The notes: a model not told the origin generated them from the sequence alone. A stretch of DNA of 52,501 nucleotides from Hyphomicrobiales bacterium (GCA_017305555.1 JAFKKM010000040.1:1-52501); one strand, 5' to 3'; positions 1 through 9,106 are shown, numbered from the stretch's first letter. Numbers and translations: made by a program.

Positions 1-34
1 GGAATAAATCCGGCCATGACGAACGCTGGCGCAC

Positions 35-520
35 TTACCCGTTCGCCGCCGCCTCGACCGTGGCGATATCGATCTTGTTCATCGTCATCATCGCCGCCAT
101 CGCCCGCTGGGCGCGGGCGGGATCGGGGTCTTGCAGCAGTTCGATCACCCGCGCCGGTGCCGTCTGCCACGACACGCCGAACTTGTCCTTGAGCCAACCG
201 CACTGGCTCGGCTGGCCACCGTCGGCCATCAGCGTGTCCCAGTAATAGTCGACCTCATCCTGCGACTGGCAGTCGATGCTGAGCGAAATCGCCTCGTTGA
301 ATTTGAAATGCGGTCCGCCGTTCAGCGCGATGAAACTCACGCCCTCGATCTCGAACGTCGCAGTCAGCACCGTGCCCACCGGCATCGGCGCACCCTCGCC
401 GTAGCGCAGGATTTCACCCGCCTTGCCGTTCTTGAACACCGATAAGTAAAAATTCATCGCCTGTTCGGCCTCCCTGTCGAACCACAGGCAGGGCGAGATC
501 TTGCTCAGGATTTTAGGCAT
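35..520 (-). CDS. VOC family protein (PhnB-like)
   Basis: The product has 161 residues from the ATG at 520, preceded by GGGAG seven bases upstream; an open frame continues to 595 but lacks family-like sequence there. The opening segment ISPCLWFDREAEQAMNFY and the later FEIEGVSFIALNGGP match the PhnB-like branch of the vicinal-oxygen-chelate superfamily, often labelled 3-demethylubiquinone 3-methyltransferase in databases although many members have no shown methyltransferase activity. The fold is two beta-alpha-beta-beta-beta modules, and the length is normal for a one-domain member. Substrate and metal are unknown. It is monocistronic as far as can be seen, with a palindromic repeat upstream. 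Confidence 0.85.
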   Translation of the reverse strand: MPKILSKISPCLWFDREAEQAMNFYLSVFKNGKAGEILRYGEGAPMPVGTVLTATFEIEGVSFIALNGGPHFKFNEAISLSIDCQSQDEVDYYWDTLMADGGQPSQCGWLKDKFGVSWQTAPARVIELLQDPDPARAQRAMAAMMTMNKIDIATVEAAANG

Positions 521-639
521 TGCGGAACTCCCGGGTTGAGCGTCTTCGCGCGGCGCGCGGGTAACCGCACGTTCGGCTTCATCTCTAAGACGCACGAGGA
601 CGGGGCGATCCGACAGGGGGTGAAAGATTTTTCACCTAC

Positions 640-772
640 GTCGTCCCCGCGCAGGCGGGGACCCAGACGCCGCAGCGCTCGTAATCGAAGAAAGCGCGCA
701 TTGCTCAGCATCCCGCGCTTGGGATCATCGGATAGGCTAGGGGTTCTGGGTCCCCGCCTGCGCGGGGACGAC
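640..772. repeat. dispersed palindromic repeat, family A, copy 1
   Basis: The ends are mutually inverted: GTCGTCCCCGCGCAGGCGGG on the left, and its complement ends in GGGGACGAC on the right. Between them is a conserved core containing AGCGCGCATTGCTCAGCATC. Two relatives lie at 2286-2417 and 17640-17761. Repeats of this kind are abundant between genes in Bradyrhizobium-like genomes. The transcript could fold into a long hairpin. Confidence 0.85.
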
Positions 773-824
773 CAAGGGCAAGGCCAAAACGCGGCGGCAC
801 TTACAACATTTTCAATAAGTGTCC

Positions 825-1490
825 TTACCCCTTGCCCGCCCCGCACATCAGATCGATGGCGCCGCGCACGATCGCTTCCAGATCCTTGCGCGGGGTGCGG
901 GCGCGGGCGCGGATGGCGATGGTGTGGATGGTGGCGGAGGCCATCTGCGCCAGCACATCGGGATCGGCGGACGGCGGCAGTTCGCCCGTCTCCTGGGCGC
1001 TGCGGAAGCAAATCGCGAACGCCTTATCGAGTTCGTGGAACCCGCTCAGCACCATGGCGCGGATGTCGGGATCGGCGACCGCCTCAGAGGCCGCCGTCAT
1101 CACCGTGAAGCAGCCGCGCGGCCCCTCCTCACCCGACAGGTAGATGTCGAGCGCGACCGCGTAGATGCGTTGCAGCCGTTTGCGCAGCGGCAGGTCGCCC
1201 TTGAACGCCTCCTGCATCGCCGCGCGCGCGTCGGCGCGATAGCGCTCGTAAGTCTTGATGTAGAGCGCGCGCTTGTCGCCGAACGCGCCGTAAAGGCTCG
1301 GCCGGTTCATGCCGGTAGCGGCACTGAGATCGTCCAGCGAGGTGCCGGCGAAGCCGTCCTTGCGAAACAGATCGAGCGCCTTGGCCAGCGCCACGTCCGG
1401 CTCATACGCGCGCGGACGGCCGCGGCGCTTTACTGGCGCAGCTTCGGCGGACGATGGCGGCGACGCGGCGGATTTTCTTTTTTGTACCAT
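825..1490 (-). CDS. TetR family transcriptional regulator
   Basis: This 221-residue protein begins with a basic proline- and arginine-rich tail (residues 1-30, with KRRGRPRAYE), followed by a TetR DNA-binding domain at about 33-80. The helix-turn-helix reads TSLDDLSAATGMNRPSLYGA (residues 50-69) and is followed by the typical GDKRALY. The C-terminal half is the variable ligand-binding and dimerisation domain. The gene is divergent from the glutathione S-transferase at 1595, with a 104-base shared promoter region, which is the usual arrangement of a local repressor and its target. The inducing ligand cannot be inferred. Confidence 0.93.
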   Translation of the reverse strand: MVQKRKSAASPPSSAEAAPVKRRGRPRAYEPDVALAKALDLFRKDGFAGTSLDDLSAATGMNRPSLYGAFGDKRALYIKTYERYRADARAAMQEAFKGDLPLRKRLQRIYAVALDIYLSGEEGPRGCFTVMTAASEAVADPDIRAMVLSGFHELDKAFAICFRSAQETGELPPSADPDVLAQMASATIHTIAIRARARTPRKDLEAIVRGAIDLMCGAGKG

Positions 1491-1594
1491 TTCGAAAATT
1501 AATCCTTGACCATGGATATATTATGCGAGACGGTATAAAAATCAACGCGCGTTGGTTGCCCCATTCCCTATTCCGAGCTCAAGGAGCCATTCCC

Positions 1595-2239
1595 ATGGAT
1601 CTCTATTTCTCGCCGCTTGCCTGCTCGATGGCGACCCGCATCGCGTTCTACGAAGCCGGCGCCAACGCCAGCTATCTCGAAGTCGATCCGAAATCGAAAC
1701 GCGTGCAGCAGGACGACTCCGATTTCCTCGCGGTCAATCCCCTCGGACTGGTGCCGACGCTACGCACCGACGACGGCGTGATCCTGACGGAGAACGCCGC
1801 GATCCTGCAATACGTCGCCGACCGCTTGCCCGATGCCGGCATTTCCGCACGCAACGCCGCCGAACGCTCACGCTTGCAGCAATGGCTGTGCTTCATCGGC
1901 ACCGAATTGCACAAGGCGCTGTTCGTACCGTTGCTCGACAAGAAGTCGTCGGCCGAGGTGAAGGCCTACGCGGTCGAGAAAGGGCTGTCGCGGCTCGATT
2001 ATCTCAACGCCTATCTCCAAGGCCGCGATACCCTGCTCGATCACTTCAGCGTCGCCGACGCCTATCTCGTCACCATCATCAACTGGAGCATGGCGACGCC
2101 GCAGATCGACCTCGCCAAATGGCCGAACATCAAGGCTTATTACGAACAGCATCGCGCGCGGCCGAGCGTGACCAAGGCGATCGACGAGGAGTTTGCACTC
2201 TACAAAGCCGAACAGGCGCGCCACAAGGCGGCGGCGTGA
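1595..2239 (+). CDS. glutathione S-transferase family protein
   Basis: The product has 214 residues from the ATG at 1595, set by AAGGAG at 1581-1586; the frame is open further upstream but overlaps the promoter region. The N-terminal thioredoxin fold starts MDLYFSPLACSMATRIA, with Cys10 at the position of the catalytic cysteine of beta-class bacterial GSTs. NPLGLVPTLRTDDG followed by LTENAAILQYVAD is the cis-proline and glutathione gamma-glutamyl binding stretch. The C-terminal helical domain contains HFSVADAYLVTIINW, the N-capping box. The likely role is conjugation or thiol transfer in detoxification, probably controlled by the divergent TetR protein. Confidence 0.93.
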   Translation: MDLYFSPLACSMATRIAFYEAGANASYLEVDPKSKRVQQDDSDFLAVNPLGLVPTLRTDDGVILTENAAILQYVADRLPDAGISARNAAERSRLQQWLCFIGTELHKALFVPLLDKKSSAEVKAYAVEKGLSRLDYLNAYLQGRDTLLDHFSVADAYLVTIINWSMATPQIDLAKWPNIKAYYEQHRARPSVTKAIDEEFALYKAEQARHKAAA

Positions 2240-2285
2240 GGCGTTTCGAGTCTCGCGGACTTGTGCGGGACTCGACTCTCATTTC

Positions 2286-2417
2286 GTCGTCCCCGCGCAG
2301 GCGGGGACCCAGACTCCGCAGCGGTCATAAGTCAAGGAAGCGCGCATCGCTCAGCATCCCGCGCTTGCAATCACAGATAAGCTAGGGATTCTGGGTCCCC
2401 GCCTGCGCGGGGACGAC
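2286..2417. repeat. dispersed palindromic repeat, family A, copy 2
   Basis: This has the same architecture as copy 1. It starts GTCGTCCCCGCGCAGGCGGG, keeps the internal GCGCGCATCGCTCAGCATCC with few changes, and closes with the complementary end. It lies between the convergent GST and ybgC genes, where its hairpin could act as a two-way transcription stop. Confidence 0.85.
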
Positions 2418-2458
2418 CATTGAGAGGTCTCGTTCTTGAAAACGAGACTTAACTACCC

Positions 2459-2929
2459 CTAATCCGCCTTCATCGCCACGCGCAGCGCCTTGGGAATCGG
2501 CCGGGCGCGGCCGCCGGAGACGAAGGCGACTTTGACGTCGGCTTCCAGCAGCAGGATGGCACCGCGTTTGATCTCCTGATGCAGCGTGATCGACGCGCCG
2601 CGCACCTCGAGCGGCCGGGTGACAACGTCGAGCAGATCATCCATATGCGCCGGGCGGATGAATTCGAGCTGCATCGACCGCACCACGAAAGCGAAGCCTG
2701 GCGCTTCAGTTTCGGCTTCCGCGAATAGCGCGCGCTGGTCGGCGCCGAGCAGCCGCAGATAGTTGGTGCGCCCGCGCTCCATGAAACGCAGGTAGTTGGC
2801 GTGATAGACGATACCGGAAAAATCGGTGTCCTCGTAATAGACCCGCACCTGCATATGATGGCGGCCGTCGCGGATCTCGCCGTCGAGATGCCCGGTGATC
2901 GGCGCGGAAGCAATCTCCGGCGCGGTCAT
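2459..2929 (-). CDS. ybgC: YbgC-type acyl-CoA thioesterase
   Basis: This is a 156-residue hotdog-fold protein. The signature [20 protein letters not shown] (residues 33-52) is that of the YbgC/4-hydroxybenzoyl-CoA thioesterase group, where an aspartate of this motif is catalytic. The substrate is probably acyl-CoA or acyl-ACP. The family is usually linked to the Tol-Pal envelope complex. Its start overlaps the ruvB stop by ATGA, so it is the last gene of the ruv transcript. The usual tolQRAB neighbours are absent: a family A repeat and the GST gene follow instead. Confidence 0.93.
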   Translation of the reverse strand: MTAPEIASAPITGHLDGEIRDGRHHMQVRVYYEDTDFSGIVYHANYLRFMERGRTNYLRLLGADQRALFAEAETEAPGFAFVVRSMQLEFIRPAHMDDLLDVVTRPLEVRGASITLHQEIKRGAILLLEADVKVAFVSGGRARPIPKALRVAMKAD

Positions 2930-3978
2930 TGGTCGTCATCCTTGCCGAACAGGCCGAACTGCGACGCATCGCGCGACGGCTCCGCGAGGCCGAGATGCCT
3001 GAACGCGTGCGAGGTGAGCAGGCGCCCGCGCGGCGTGCGTTGCAAATAGCCGCACTGGATCAGATACGGTTCGATGATGTCCTCAATGGCGTCGCGCGGT
3101 TCCGACAGCGCCGCCGCCATGGTTTCCACGCCGACAGGGCCGCCGCCGTAGTTCAACGCGATGGTGGTGAGATAGCGGCGATCCATCGCATCGAGACCGG
3201 CGGCATCGACTTCCAGCGCGCCGAGCGCGTGGTCGGCGATCTTGCGATCGACCGCGGCCGCATCGGCAGCTTCCGCGAAGTCGCGCACCCGGCGCAGCAG
3301 GCGGCCGGCGATGCGCGGCGTGCCGCGCGCGCGCCGCGCGATCTCGTTGGCGCCGTCCGCCGTCATGCCCATGCCGAGCACCCGCGCGCCGCGGCTGACG
3401 ATGTGTTCCAGTTCCGCGACGGTGTAGAAATTCAGCCGCACCGGAATGCCGAAACGGTCGCGCAGCGGATTCGTGAGCAGGCCCGCGCGCGTCGTGGCGC
3501 CGACCAGCGTGAATTTCGCCAGATCGATTTTCACCGAACGCGCCGCCGGTCCCTCGCCGATGATGAGGTCGAGCTGAAAGTCCTCCATCGCCGGATAGAG
3601 CACCTCCTCCACTGCCGGATTGAGGCGATGGATCTCGTCGATGAACAGCACGTCACGCTCTTCGAGATTGGTCAGGAGCGCGGCAAGGTCGCCGGCCTTG
3701 GCGATCACCGGGCCGGAGGTGGCGCGAAAGCCGACGCCGAGTTCCCGCGCCACGATCTGCGCCAGCGTGGTTTTGCCGAGACCGGGAGGGCCGACGAACA
3801 GCACGTGGTCCAATGCTTCCTTGCGCTTGCGCGCGGCGTCGATGAACACCTGCAAATTGGCGCGCGCCTGCGCTTGGCCAACGAAATCGGCCAGCAGTTG
3901 CGGACGCAGCGAGGTGTCGCCGATATCGTCGGCGCGGCGTTCGGGCGTCACGAGGCGGGAGGGATCGTTCATGATCAC
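2926..3978 (-). CDS. ruvB: Holliday junction branch-migration helicase RuvB
   Basis: This 350-residue AAA+ ATPase is the motor of RuvABC recombination repair, and its hexameric rings pump DNA through the RuvA-bound junction. Walker A is GPPGLGKTT (63-71) and Walker B is [15 protein letters not shown]-like elements such as FRATSGPVI and the C-terminal winged helix with [15 protein letters not shown] are present. The length is normal. It overlaps the upstream membrane-protein gene and the downstream ybgC gene by four bases each (ATGA), implying coupled translation. Translation could also begin at the second methionine (residue 3). Confidence 0.98.
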   Translation of the reverse strand: MIMNDPSRLVTPERRADDIGDTSLRPQLLADFVGQAQARANLQVFIDAARKRKEALDHVLFVGPPGLGKTTLAQIVARELGVGFRATSGPVIAKAGDLAALLTNLEERDVLFIDEIHRLNPAVEEVLYPAMEDFQLDLIIGEGPAARSVKIDLAKFTLVGATTRAGLLTNPLRDRFGIPVRLNFYTVAELEHIVSRGARVLGMGMTADGANEIARRARGTPRIAGRLLRRVRDFAEAADAAAVDRKIADHALGALEVDAAGLDAMDRRYLTTIALNYGGGPVGVETMAAALSEPRDAIEDIIEPYLIQCGYLQRTPRGRLLTSHAFRHLGLAEPSRDASQFGLFGKDDDQ

Positions 3979-4499
3979 CCCTTAACCCCGCGCGGCGGAA
4001 GATGCCAGCCGCGAACGATGGCCCAGCACGCCATGGTGGCGGCGAGGCAGGTGACCACCATCACCGGGACATGCTCCGGTTGCTCGGTGTCGGTCAGCAT
4101 CGCCGGCAGCGAATGACCCGACATCACCAGGAAACCGATCCCGAGGCCGACGCCGATCAGCGCCGCGACCGGCCAGTTGACCGGTCCGAAAAACGCTTGC
4201 CGGACGCCGAACACGAGGCCGCCTGCGGCCGCCGGTCCCGCGCCGATGAAATAGCTGAGCGGCGCGGCGTAGATCAGCGCGAACAACCCGATCCATGACA
4301 GGCCGATCAGGTCGACCTTCGCCCCCATCCCGATCACCGCGATCGACAGCATGAACGCCAGCGCGCCGACCGGCGGACCGATAACGACGAAAACCATCAC
4401 AATGGCAAACAGGCAACGCAGGCGCTTGCCGGGCGTCGGCTCCGCCGGTATCGCGACGGGCAACGGCGGCGGCATGGCGCCCGACGCGTCGGTCATCAC
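3975..4499 (-). CDS. hypothetical membrane protein inside the ruv operon
   Basis: This 174-residue protein has a short proline-rich N-terminus and about four or five hydrophobic segments, including [20 protein letters not shown], a stretch around [20 protein letters not shown] and one near [20 protein letters not shown] do not recognise a named family. It sits between ruvA and ruvB with four-base ATGA overlaps on both sides, so it is very probably co-translated with recombination genes despite being an inner-membrane protein. Function unknown. Confidence 0.8.
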   Translation of the reverse strand: MMTDASGAMPPPLPVAIPAEPTPGKRLRCLFAIVMVFVVIGPPVGALAFMLSIAVIGMGAKVDLIGLSWIGLFALIYAAPLSYFIGAGPAAAGGLVFGVRQAFFGPVNWPVAALIGVGLGIGFLVMSGHSLPAMLTDTEQPEHVPVMVVTCLAATMACWAIVRGWHLPPRGVKG

Positions 4500-5113
4500 C
4501 GCGACAACTCCTTCAAGCCGAGGCGAATGAGTTGCGCGGTTTCGGCTTTCTCACCGGCGTCGCGCGAGGCGGCCGCGATGGCGGCGGCGGCTTGCGGCTG
4601 GCCGTAGCCGAGATTGACCAGCGCCGAGATTGCGTCCGCCACCGCGCGCGGCGCGCGGGCGTCATCGAGAGCGCCGGAGAGTTTCACCACCGCCGGATCG
4701 ACGTCGGCGAAGGCCGGGGCCTTGTCCTTCAATTCGGTGACGATGCGCTCGGCGACCTTGGCGCCGACGCCGGGCGTGCGCGCTACCGCCGCCTTGTCGC
4801 GCAGCGCAATCGCGTTGGCGAGATCGGATGGCGACAAGGTGCTGAGTACCGCGAGCGCGACCTTCGCGCCGACGCCTTGCACCGTCTGCAACAGCCGAAA
4901 CCATTCGCGCTCGACATCGCTGCGAAAACCGAACAGCTTGATCTGGTCCTCGCGCACGTAAGTCTCGATCGACAGCACGGCCGCTTCGCCGGGCGACGGC
5001 AGCGCCTGCAGAGTGCGCGAGGCGCAATGCACCTGATAGCCGACGCCCGAGACGTCGAGGATCACGTAGTCCTCGCCGTAGGAGTCGATCAGGCCTTTGA
5101 GTTTGCCGATCAT
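4496..5113 (-). CDS. ruvA: Holliday junction DNA-binding protein RuvA
   Basis: The product has 205 residues, normal for the family. The N-terminal OB-fold starts [20 protein letters not shown]. Two helix-hairpin-helix regions follow, recognisable in [18 protein letters not shown] and [19 protein letters not shown]. The C-terminal domain III, which contacts RuvB, ends [20 protein letters not shown]. RuvA tetramers clamp the four-way junction and load RuvB. It is separated from ruvC by 173 bases that contain a palindromic repeat. Confidence 0.98.
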   Translation of the reverse strand: MIGKLKGLIDSYGEDYVILDVSGVGYQVHCASRTLQALPSPGEAAVLSIETYVREDQIKLFGFRSDVEREWFRLLQTVQGVGAKVALAVLSTLSPSDLANAIALRDKAAVARTPGVGAKVAERIVTELKDKAPAFADVDPAVVKLSGALDDARAPRAVADAISALVNLGYGQPQAAAAIAAASRDAGEKAETAQLIRLGLKELSR

Positions 5114-5128
5114 GATCTTGCTTTCTTA

Positions 5129-5242
5129 CCTCTCCCGCTTGCGGGGGAGGTCGGCGAGCGAAGCTCGCCGGGTGGGGGCACTCGCACATCGGCTGGCAGA
5201 GTGGCGCCCCCCTCCCCATCCCTCCCCCGCAAACGGGAGAGG
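5129..5242. repeat. palindromic repeat between ruvC and ruvA
   Basis: CCTCTCCCGCTTGCGGGGGA on the left is answered by CCTCCCCCGCAAACGGGAGA on the right. The centre carries a second hairpin, GGCGAGCGAAGCTCGCC. It is an interspersed repeat of a different family from A and B and may dampen transcription from ruvC into ruvA. Confidence 0.75.
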
Positions 5243-5286
5243 GGGCCCGTTGCCGTCGCGGCCATTCATCATGCGAACTGCACTCA

Positions 5287-5799
5287 TCATCCCGCCACCT
5301 TCATCCGCAGCGCCGTGCTTTGCCGGTGGTGCGCGTGGGTGATGGCGATGGCGAGCGCGTCGGCGGCATCGGGCGACGTCGGCGCGGCTTTCGGCAGCAG
5401 GATTTTCAGCATCACCTGGATCTGGGTCTTGTCGGCATGGCCGGCGCCGACCACGGTTTTCTTCACCTTGTTGGGCGCGTATTCCGCCACCGGAATGCCG
5501 AACATCGCCGGCACCAGCATGGCGATGCCGCGCGCCTGCCCGAGCTTCAAGGTGGCGACGCCGTCCTTGTTGACGAAGGTCTGCTCCACCGCCGCCTCGG
5601 CCGGCTTGAGCTCGCCGAGCACCTGCGTCAGGCCGTCATGGATCGCCAGCAGGCGGCGCGCCAGCGCCATGTCCTCGCGCGTCTCCACCGAGCCGCAACC
5701 GACATAGATCAGCCGGTTGCCCTCGATATCGATCACACCCCAGCCGGTGCGGCGCAGCCCCGGGTCGATGCCCACGATGCGAATCGGTGTCGATGCCAT
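5287..5799 (-). CDS. ruvC: Holliday junction resolvase RuvC
   Basis: This 170-residue RNase H-fold endonuclease makes symmetric nicks in the junction. The first acidic residue lies in [15 protein letters not shown], the second in [19 protein letters not shown], and the last pair in [17 protein letters not shown]. The length is normal. It is the first gene of the ruvC-ruvA-ruvB-ybgC cluster. Confidence 0.98.
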   Translation of the reverse strand: MASTPIRIVGIDPGLRRTGWGVIDIEGNRLIYVGCGSVETREDMALARRLLAIHDGLTQVLGELKPAEAAVEQTFVNKDGVATLKLGQARGIAMLVPAMFGIPVAEYAPNKVKKTVVGAGHADKTQIQVMLKILLPKAAPTSPDAADALAIAITHAHHRQSTALRMKVAG

Positions 5800-5862
5800 A
5801 GCCTACGTTATCATGGCTTATGATATCGCAACCGGCCGCGCGCGTCCGCCTGGTGGAACGAG

Positions 5863-6597
5863 CTAAAGGATCAATCCGCCGTCGACGATCAGCGTCTGGC
5901 CGGTGACATAGCTCGCCAGCGGCGACGCCAGGAACAGCGCCGCGCCGGCCATGTCCTCCGGAGTGCCGAACCGTTTCAGCGGAATGTTCGCGATGGTCGC
6001 CTCGCGGCGCTTCGGATTGTCGGTCGTCACCTTGGTCAGCTTGGTGTCGACCAGCCCCGGCGCGATGCCGTTGACGCGAATGCCGTCCTCGGCCCAGGCC
6101 TGCGCCAGCGTGCGCGTTAGCCCGTAGGCGCCGGTCTTGGAGGCGTTATAGGCCGGGTTGCCCTTGGTGGAATGAAACGCCGCCACCGAACTGATGATGA
6201 TCAGCGAGCCCTTGCTCGCTTTCAGCATCGCGTGGAATTTCGCGGCACAGGCCATCAGGCTCATCAGGTTGACTTCCATCACCTTGCGGAAGCCGTCCAT
6301 GGCGAATTCACCGCGGTTGTAGATCACCGTGCCCTGCGCCAGCACCAGAATGTCGAGGCTGTCGAAATTCGGCTTGAAGTTGTCCACGGAGCGCGGATCA
6401 CTGACGTCGAGCTGCGCGTAATCGAGACCGTCGAGATCGGAGCCCTCGACGCCGATGTAGCCCGCCGCACTCGGCTTGGTGCCGCAGATGTTCACCTTCG
6501 CACCACGCGCGCGATAGGCCTGCGCGATGCCGTTGCCGATGCCGCTGGAACCGCCGACGATCAACGCGCGCTTGCCGCTGAAATCCAGTTCGTTCAT
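5863..6597 (-). CDS. SDR family oxidoreductase
   Basis: This 244-residue classical short-chain dehydrogenase has the cofactor loop VGGSSGIGNGIAQAYRARGA near the N-terminus, the catalytic serine in IISSVAAFHS and the YNASKTGAYG active-site Tyr/Lys pair. The C-terminus SYVTGQTLIVDGGLIL is typical. Residues after strand 2 (NICGT) suggest NADP(H) preference, but this is weak evidence. It is divergent from a second SDR gene at 6737. The substrate is unknown. Confidence 0.92.
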   Translation of the reverse strand: MNELDFSGKRALIVGGSSGIGNGIAQAYRARGAKVNICGTKPSAAGYIGVEGSDLDGLDYAQLDVSDPRSVDNFKPNFDSLDILVLAQGTVIYNRGEFAMDGFRKVMEVNLMSLMACAAKFHAMLKASKGSLIIISSVAAFHSTKGNPAYNASKTGAYGLTRTLAQAWAEDGIRVNGIAPGLVDTKLTKVTTDNPKRREATIANIPLKRFGTPEDMAGAALFLASPLASYVTGQTLIVDGGLIL

Positions 6598-6736
6598 GGG
6601 TGTGTTTCACTCCTGTTGCCGCGTTGCGCGGGCGTTTGACCTTTGCCGGGAACGATGCAAGCCTTGAAGCATCGCGCTTGTCAAATCCGCCGCGCGGAAA
6701 GCGCATTTGCCACAACTATTCCGGAGAATCCGTCCC

Positions 6737-7516
6737 ATGGCCGATTTCAAACAGCTCAGCCGCTCGGTGCGTGGGCTCACCGTGCTGGTCACCGGCGCCG
6801 CCAGCGGCATGGGCCGCGCCACCGCGCGGGTGTTCGCCGCCGAGGGCGCCAACGTCGCCGTCACGGACTACGATGGAGCGGGCGCGCAAACGGTGGCGAA
6901 TGCGATCACCGCGAGCGGCGGCAGTGCCAGGGCGTGGCAATTCGACGTCGCCGACGCTGCGGCGGTGACGCGCGTGGTGAACGAAGTCGCGCAGCATTTC
7001 GGCGGGCTCGATATCGTCGTCAACAATGCCGGCATCTCCACCGTCAGCGCCATCGACGGCGACGGCTACGACGCGCTGTGGGATCGCGGCATCGCGGTGC
7101 TGCTCACCGCGCAGCAACGCATCATCCGCGCCGCGTTGCCGTACCTGCGCAAATCGAAGTGTCCGCGCATCGTCAACATCGCCTCCACCGAAGCGCTGGG
7201 CGCGACCGCGCTGCATAGCCCTTATTCGGCGGCGAAGGCCGGTGTCACCGGATTGACGCGCTCGCTTGCGGTGGAGCTCGGGCGCGAAGGCATCACCGTC
7301 AACTGCATCTGTCCGGGGCCGATTACCACCGGCATGACCGACCGGATTTCCGCCGAGCACAAGGCGATCTACGCCAAGCGCCGCACCGCGCTCAATCGCT
7401 ACGGCGATCCGGAGGAGGTCGCGCACATGACGCTGAGCCTGTGCCTGCCGGCAGCCTCGTTCCTCACCGGCGCGGTGATCCCGGTGGACGGCGGACTGAT
7501 GGCGCGCAACGCATAG
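6737..7516 (+). CDS. SDR family oxidoreductase
   Basis: The product has 259 residues from the ATG at 6737. The nucleotide-binding loop is VTGAASGMGRATARVFAAEG. An aspartate at the end of strand 2 (VTDYDG) points to NAD(H). The active site shows YSAAKAGVTGLTRSLAVELG, and the C-terminus reads SFLTGAVIPVDGG. It is read away from the other SDR gene across a 139-base intergenic region. The substrate cannot be told; 3-oxoacyl reductase-type or polyol/steroid-type reactions are both common in this group. Confidence 0.92.
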   Translation: MADFKQLSRSVRGLTVLVTGAASGMGRATARVFAAEGANVAVTDYDGAGAQTVANAITASGGSARAWQFDVADAAAVTRVVNEVAQHFGGLDIVVNNAGISTVSAIDGDGYDALWDRGIAVLLTAQQRIIRAALPYLRKSKCPRIVNIASTEALGATALHSPYSAAKAGVTGLTRSLAVELGREGITVNCICPGPITTGMTDRISAEHKAIYAKRRTALNRYGDPEEVAHMTLSLCLPAASFLTGAVIPVDGGLMARNA

Positions 7517-7539
7517 AACCTCGTCGTTGCTGCCAGTTT

Positions 7540-7611
7540 GTCATTGCCGGGCTTGACCCGGCAATCCATCTTTCGAAGGTGATGGATGCGCGGGTCGAGC
7601 CCGCGCATGAC
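7540..7611. repeat. palindromic repeat, family B
   Basis: GTCATTGCCGGGCTTGACCC begins the element, and an imperfect complement ending in GAGCCCGCGCATGAC closes it. A related longer copy lies at 9017-9106. It is a short intergenic hairpin after the SDR gene. Confidence 0.75.
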
Positions 7612-7719
7612 GTGGTGTGTTTAAGTTCGAACATGAGATATGCGTCGACGCTTGATTGACATCGGATGCGCGCGGCGTAGCCTTTCCTCGAAGCAAGAAC
7701 GACAACGAGGAACCGCACC

Positions 7720-8607
7720 ATGGCCATCCGCATCCGCCAGCTTCATCCGCATTTCGTCGGCGAGGTGTCCGGCGTCGATCTCACCAAACCGCTGACGGCG
7801 GATCAGGCGCGTGAGATCGAGGCCGGCATGGATAAGTATGCCGTGCTGGTGTTCCACGATCAGGATATCACTGACGATCAGCAACTCGCCTTCGCCGAAA
7901 ATTTCGGACCGCGGGAAAATCGCAAGGGCGGCAGCGTCACCAAGAAGGACGACTATCGCCTCGCATCGGGACTGGCCGATGTCGGCAACCTCGACAAGAG
8001 CGGCAAGCCGCTGCCGCGCGACCACCGCACGCATCTGTTCAATCTCGGCAACTGCCTGTGGCACTCCGATAGTTCGTTCCGGCAGATCCCAGCAAAGTTC
8101 TCACTGCTGTCGGCGCGCGTGGTCAATCCCAAGGGCGGCAACACCGAATTCGCCGACATGCGCGCGGCCTATGACGCGCTCGACAACGAGACCAAGGCCG
8201 AGATCGAGGACATGATCTGCGAGCATTCGCTGATGTATTCGCGCGGCAGCCTCGGCTTCCTCGACTACAGCGAGGAAGAAAAGCAGATGTTCAAACCGGT
8301 GCTGCAACGGCTGGTGCGCACCCATCCGGTGCATGGCCGCAAGTCGCTGTATCTGTCGTCGCACGCCGGCGCTATTCAAGGCATGAGCGTGCCGGAAGCG
8401 CGCGTGCTGCTGCGCGACCTCACCGAACACGCCACGCAGCCGGAATTCGTCTACGTCCACAAATGGAAGCTGCATGACCTCGTGATGTGGGACAATCGGC
8501 AGACCGTGCATCGCGTGCGGCGTTACGACCAGTCGCAGCCGCGCGACATGCGCCGCGCCACGGTGGCGGGCAACGCACCGACGGTGGCGCAGCAGGCGGC
8601 GGAGTAG
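7720..8607 (+). CDS. TauD/TfdA family Fe(II)/2-oxoglutarate dioxygenase
   Basis: This 295-residue protein opens with IRQLHPHFVGEVSGVDLTKP, typical of TauD/TfdA enzymes. The HxD half of the iron triad is in LWHSDSSFRQIP, and the distal histidine is in DNRQTVHRVRRYD, followed by arginines that bind 2-oxoglutarate. Members oxidise taurine, 2,4-D and other small acids; the particular substrate here is unknown. RBS AACGAGGAA lies just upstream of the start. No transporter or regulator is adjacent, so no pathway can be inferred. Confidence 0.93.
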   Translation: MAIRIRQLHPHFVGEVSGVDLTKPLTADQAREIEAGMDKYAVLVFHDQDITDDQQLAFAENFGPRENRKGGSVTKKDDYRLASGLADVGNLDKSGKPLPRDHRTHLFNLGNCLWHSDSSFRQIPAKFSLLSARVVNPKGGNTEFADMRAAYDALDNETKAEIEDMICEHSLMYSRGSLGFLDYSEEEKQMFKPVLQRLVRTHPVHGRKSLYLSSHAGAIQGMSVPEARVLLRDLTEHATQPEFVYVHKWKLHDLVMWDNRQTVHRVRRYDQSQPRDMRRATVAGNAPTVAQQAAE

Positions 8608-8679
8608 CACACACGCATCACAGTCCGGCGCGTGCCGCCAACTCCGCTAAACGTTCCTCGCCCGCGAAAAATTTACATC

Positions 8680-8704
8680 GGAACAAATCTCCGTCGAACA
8701 AGTT
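8680..8704 (+). promoter_or_regulatory. possible EcfG-type general stress promoter
   Basis: GGAAC at 8680-8684, 16 bases, then AGTT at 8701-8704 fits the alphaproteobacterial EcfG pattern GGAAC-N16/17-CGTT with one change in the -10. A start site near 8711 would leave about 34 bases before the small secreted protein at 8745, with its GAGGAG ribosome site. Confidence 0.45.
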
Positions 8705-8744
8705 GACGACGGCTGTATTTTCAACGTGCCGAGGAGGCATTTCG

Positions 8745-8993
8745 ATGAAGACATTCGCTGTCATGGGTATCGCGGTTGCGGCTTTGATCAGTATCGGTTC
8801 GATGGGATCGGTTGCACAGGCGCAGGGCGTAGGTATCGGAGTGGGTCCGGGCGGTGTCGGCGTCCACGTCGACGACGGTTATCGCGGCCATCGCCGTTAT
8901 CATCGCGAGCGGGAATATCGCCGCGACCGTTACGAGCGCCGTCGTCATATGGAACGCCGGCACCATCACGGCGACCGAATCTACATTCGCTAG
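8745..8993 (+). CDS. small secreted basic protein
   Basis: This 82-residue protein starts at the ATG at 8745, with GAGGAG at 8731-8736. Residues 1-26 form a signal peptide (MKTFAVMGIAVAALISIGSM, then GSVAQA before the likely cut). A glycine/valine stretch GVGIGVGPGGVGVHVDDGY follows, and the tail is rich in Arg, His and Tyr (RRYHREREYRRDRYERRRH). I do not recognise a defined family; similar short His/Arg-rich exported proteins are common in Bradyrhizobium-like genomes. An EcfG-like promoter upstream suggests stress induction. Confidence 0.75.
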   Translation: MKTFAVMGIAVAALISIGSMGSVAQAQGVGIGVGPGGVGVHVDDGYRGHRRYHREREYRRDRYERRRHMERRHHHGDRIYIR

Positions 8994-9016
8994 AGCGAGA
9001 TGCCTTCAACTTGATC

Positions 9017-9106
9017 CGTCATGCCCGGGCTTGTCCCGGGCATCCACGTTCTAACAAGCACGCAAGCTCAAAGACGTGGATGGCCGGGACAAGCCCGGCC
9101 ATGACG
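9017..9106. repeat. palindromic repeat, family B
   Basis: CGTCATGCCCGGGCTTGTCC on the left and GGGACAAGCCCGGCCATGAC on the right are inverted copies, each containing an internal short palindrome. It lies between the small secreted protein and the gltD terminator. Confidence 0.8.

Noticed and set aside
2929-4116. Open frame of 395 codons antisense to ruvB
   Set aside because: It is a shadow of ruvB codon use, rich in Arg/His, with no recognisable domain.
5115-5260. Possible CRISPR-like repeats in the ruvC-ruvA gap
   Set aside because: The structure is one inverted repeat with an internal hairpin, not regularly spaced direct repeats. No CRISPR array or cas gene was seen in the window.
4532-5707. 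Open frame of 391 codons antisense to ruvA and ruvC
   Set aside because: It crosses two real genes and the palindromic repeat on the other strand; the composition is typical of an antisense shadow.
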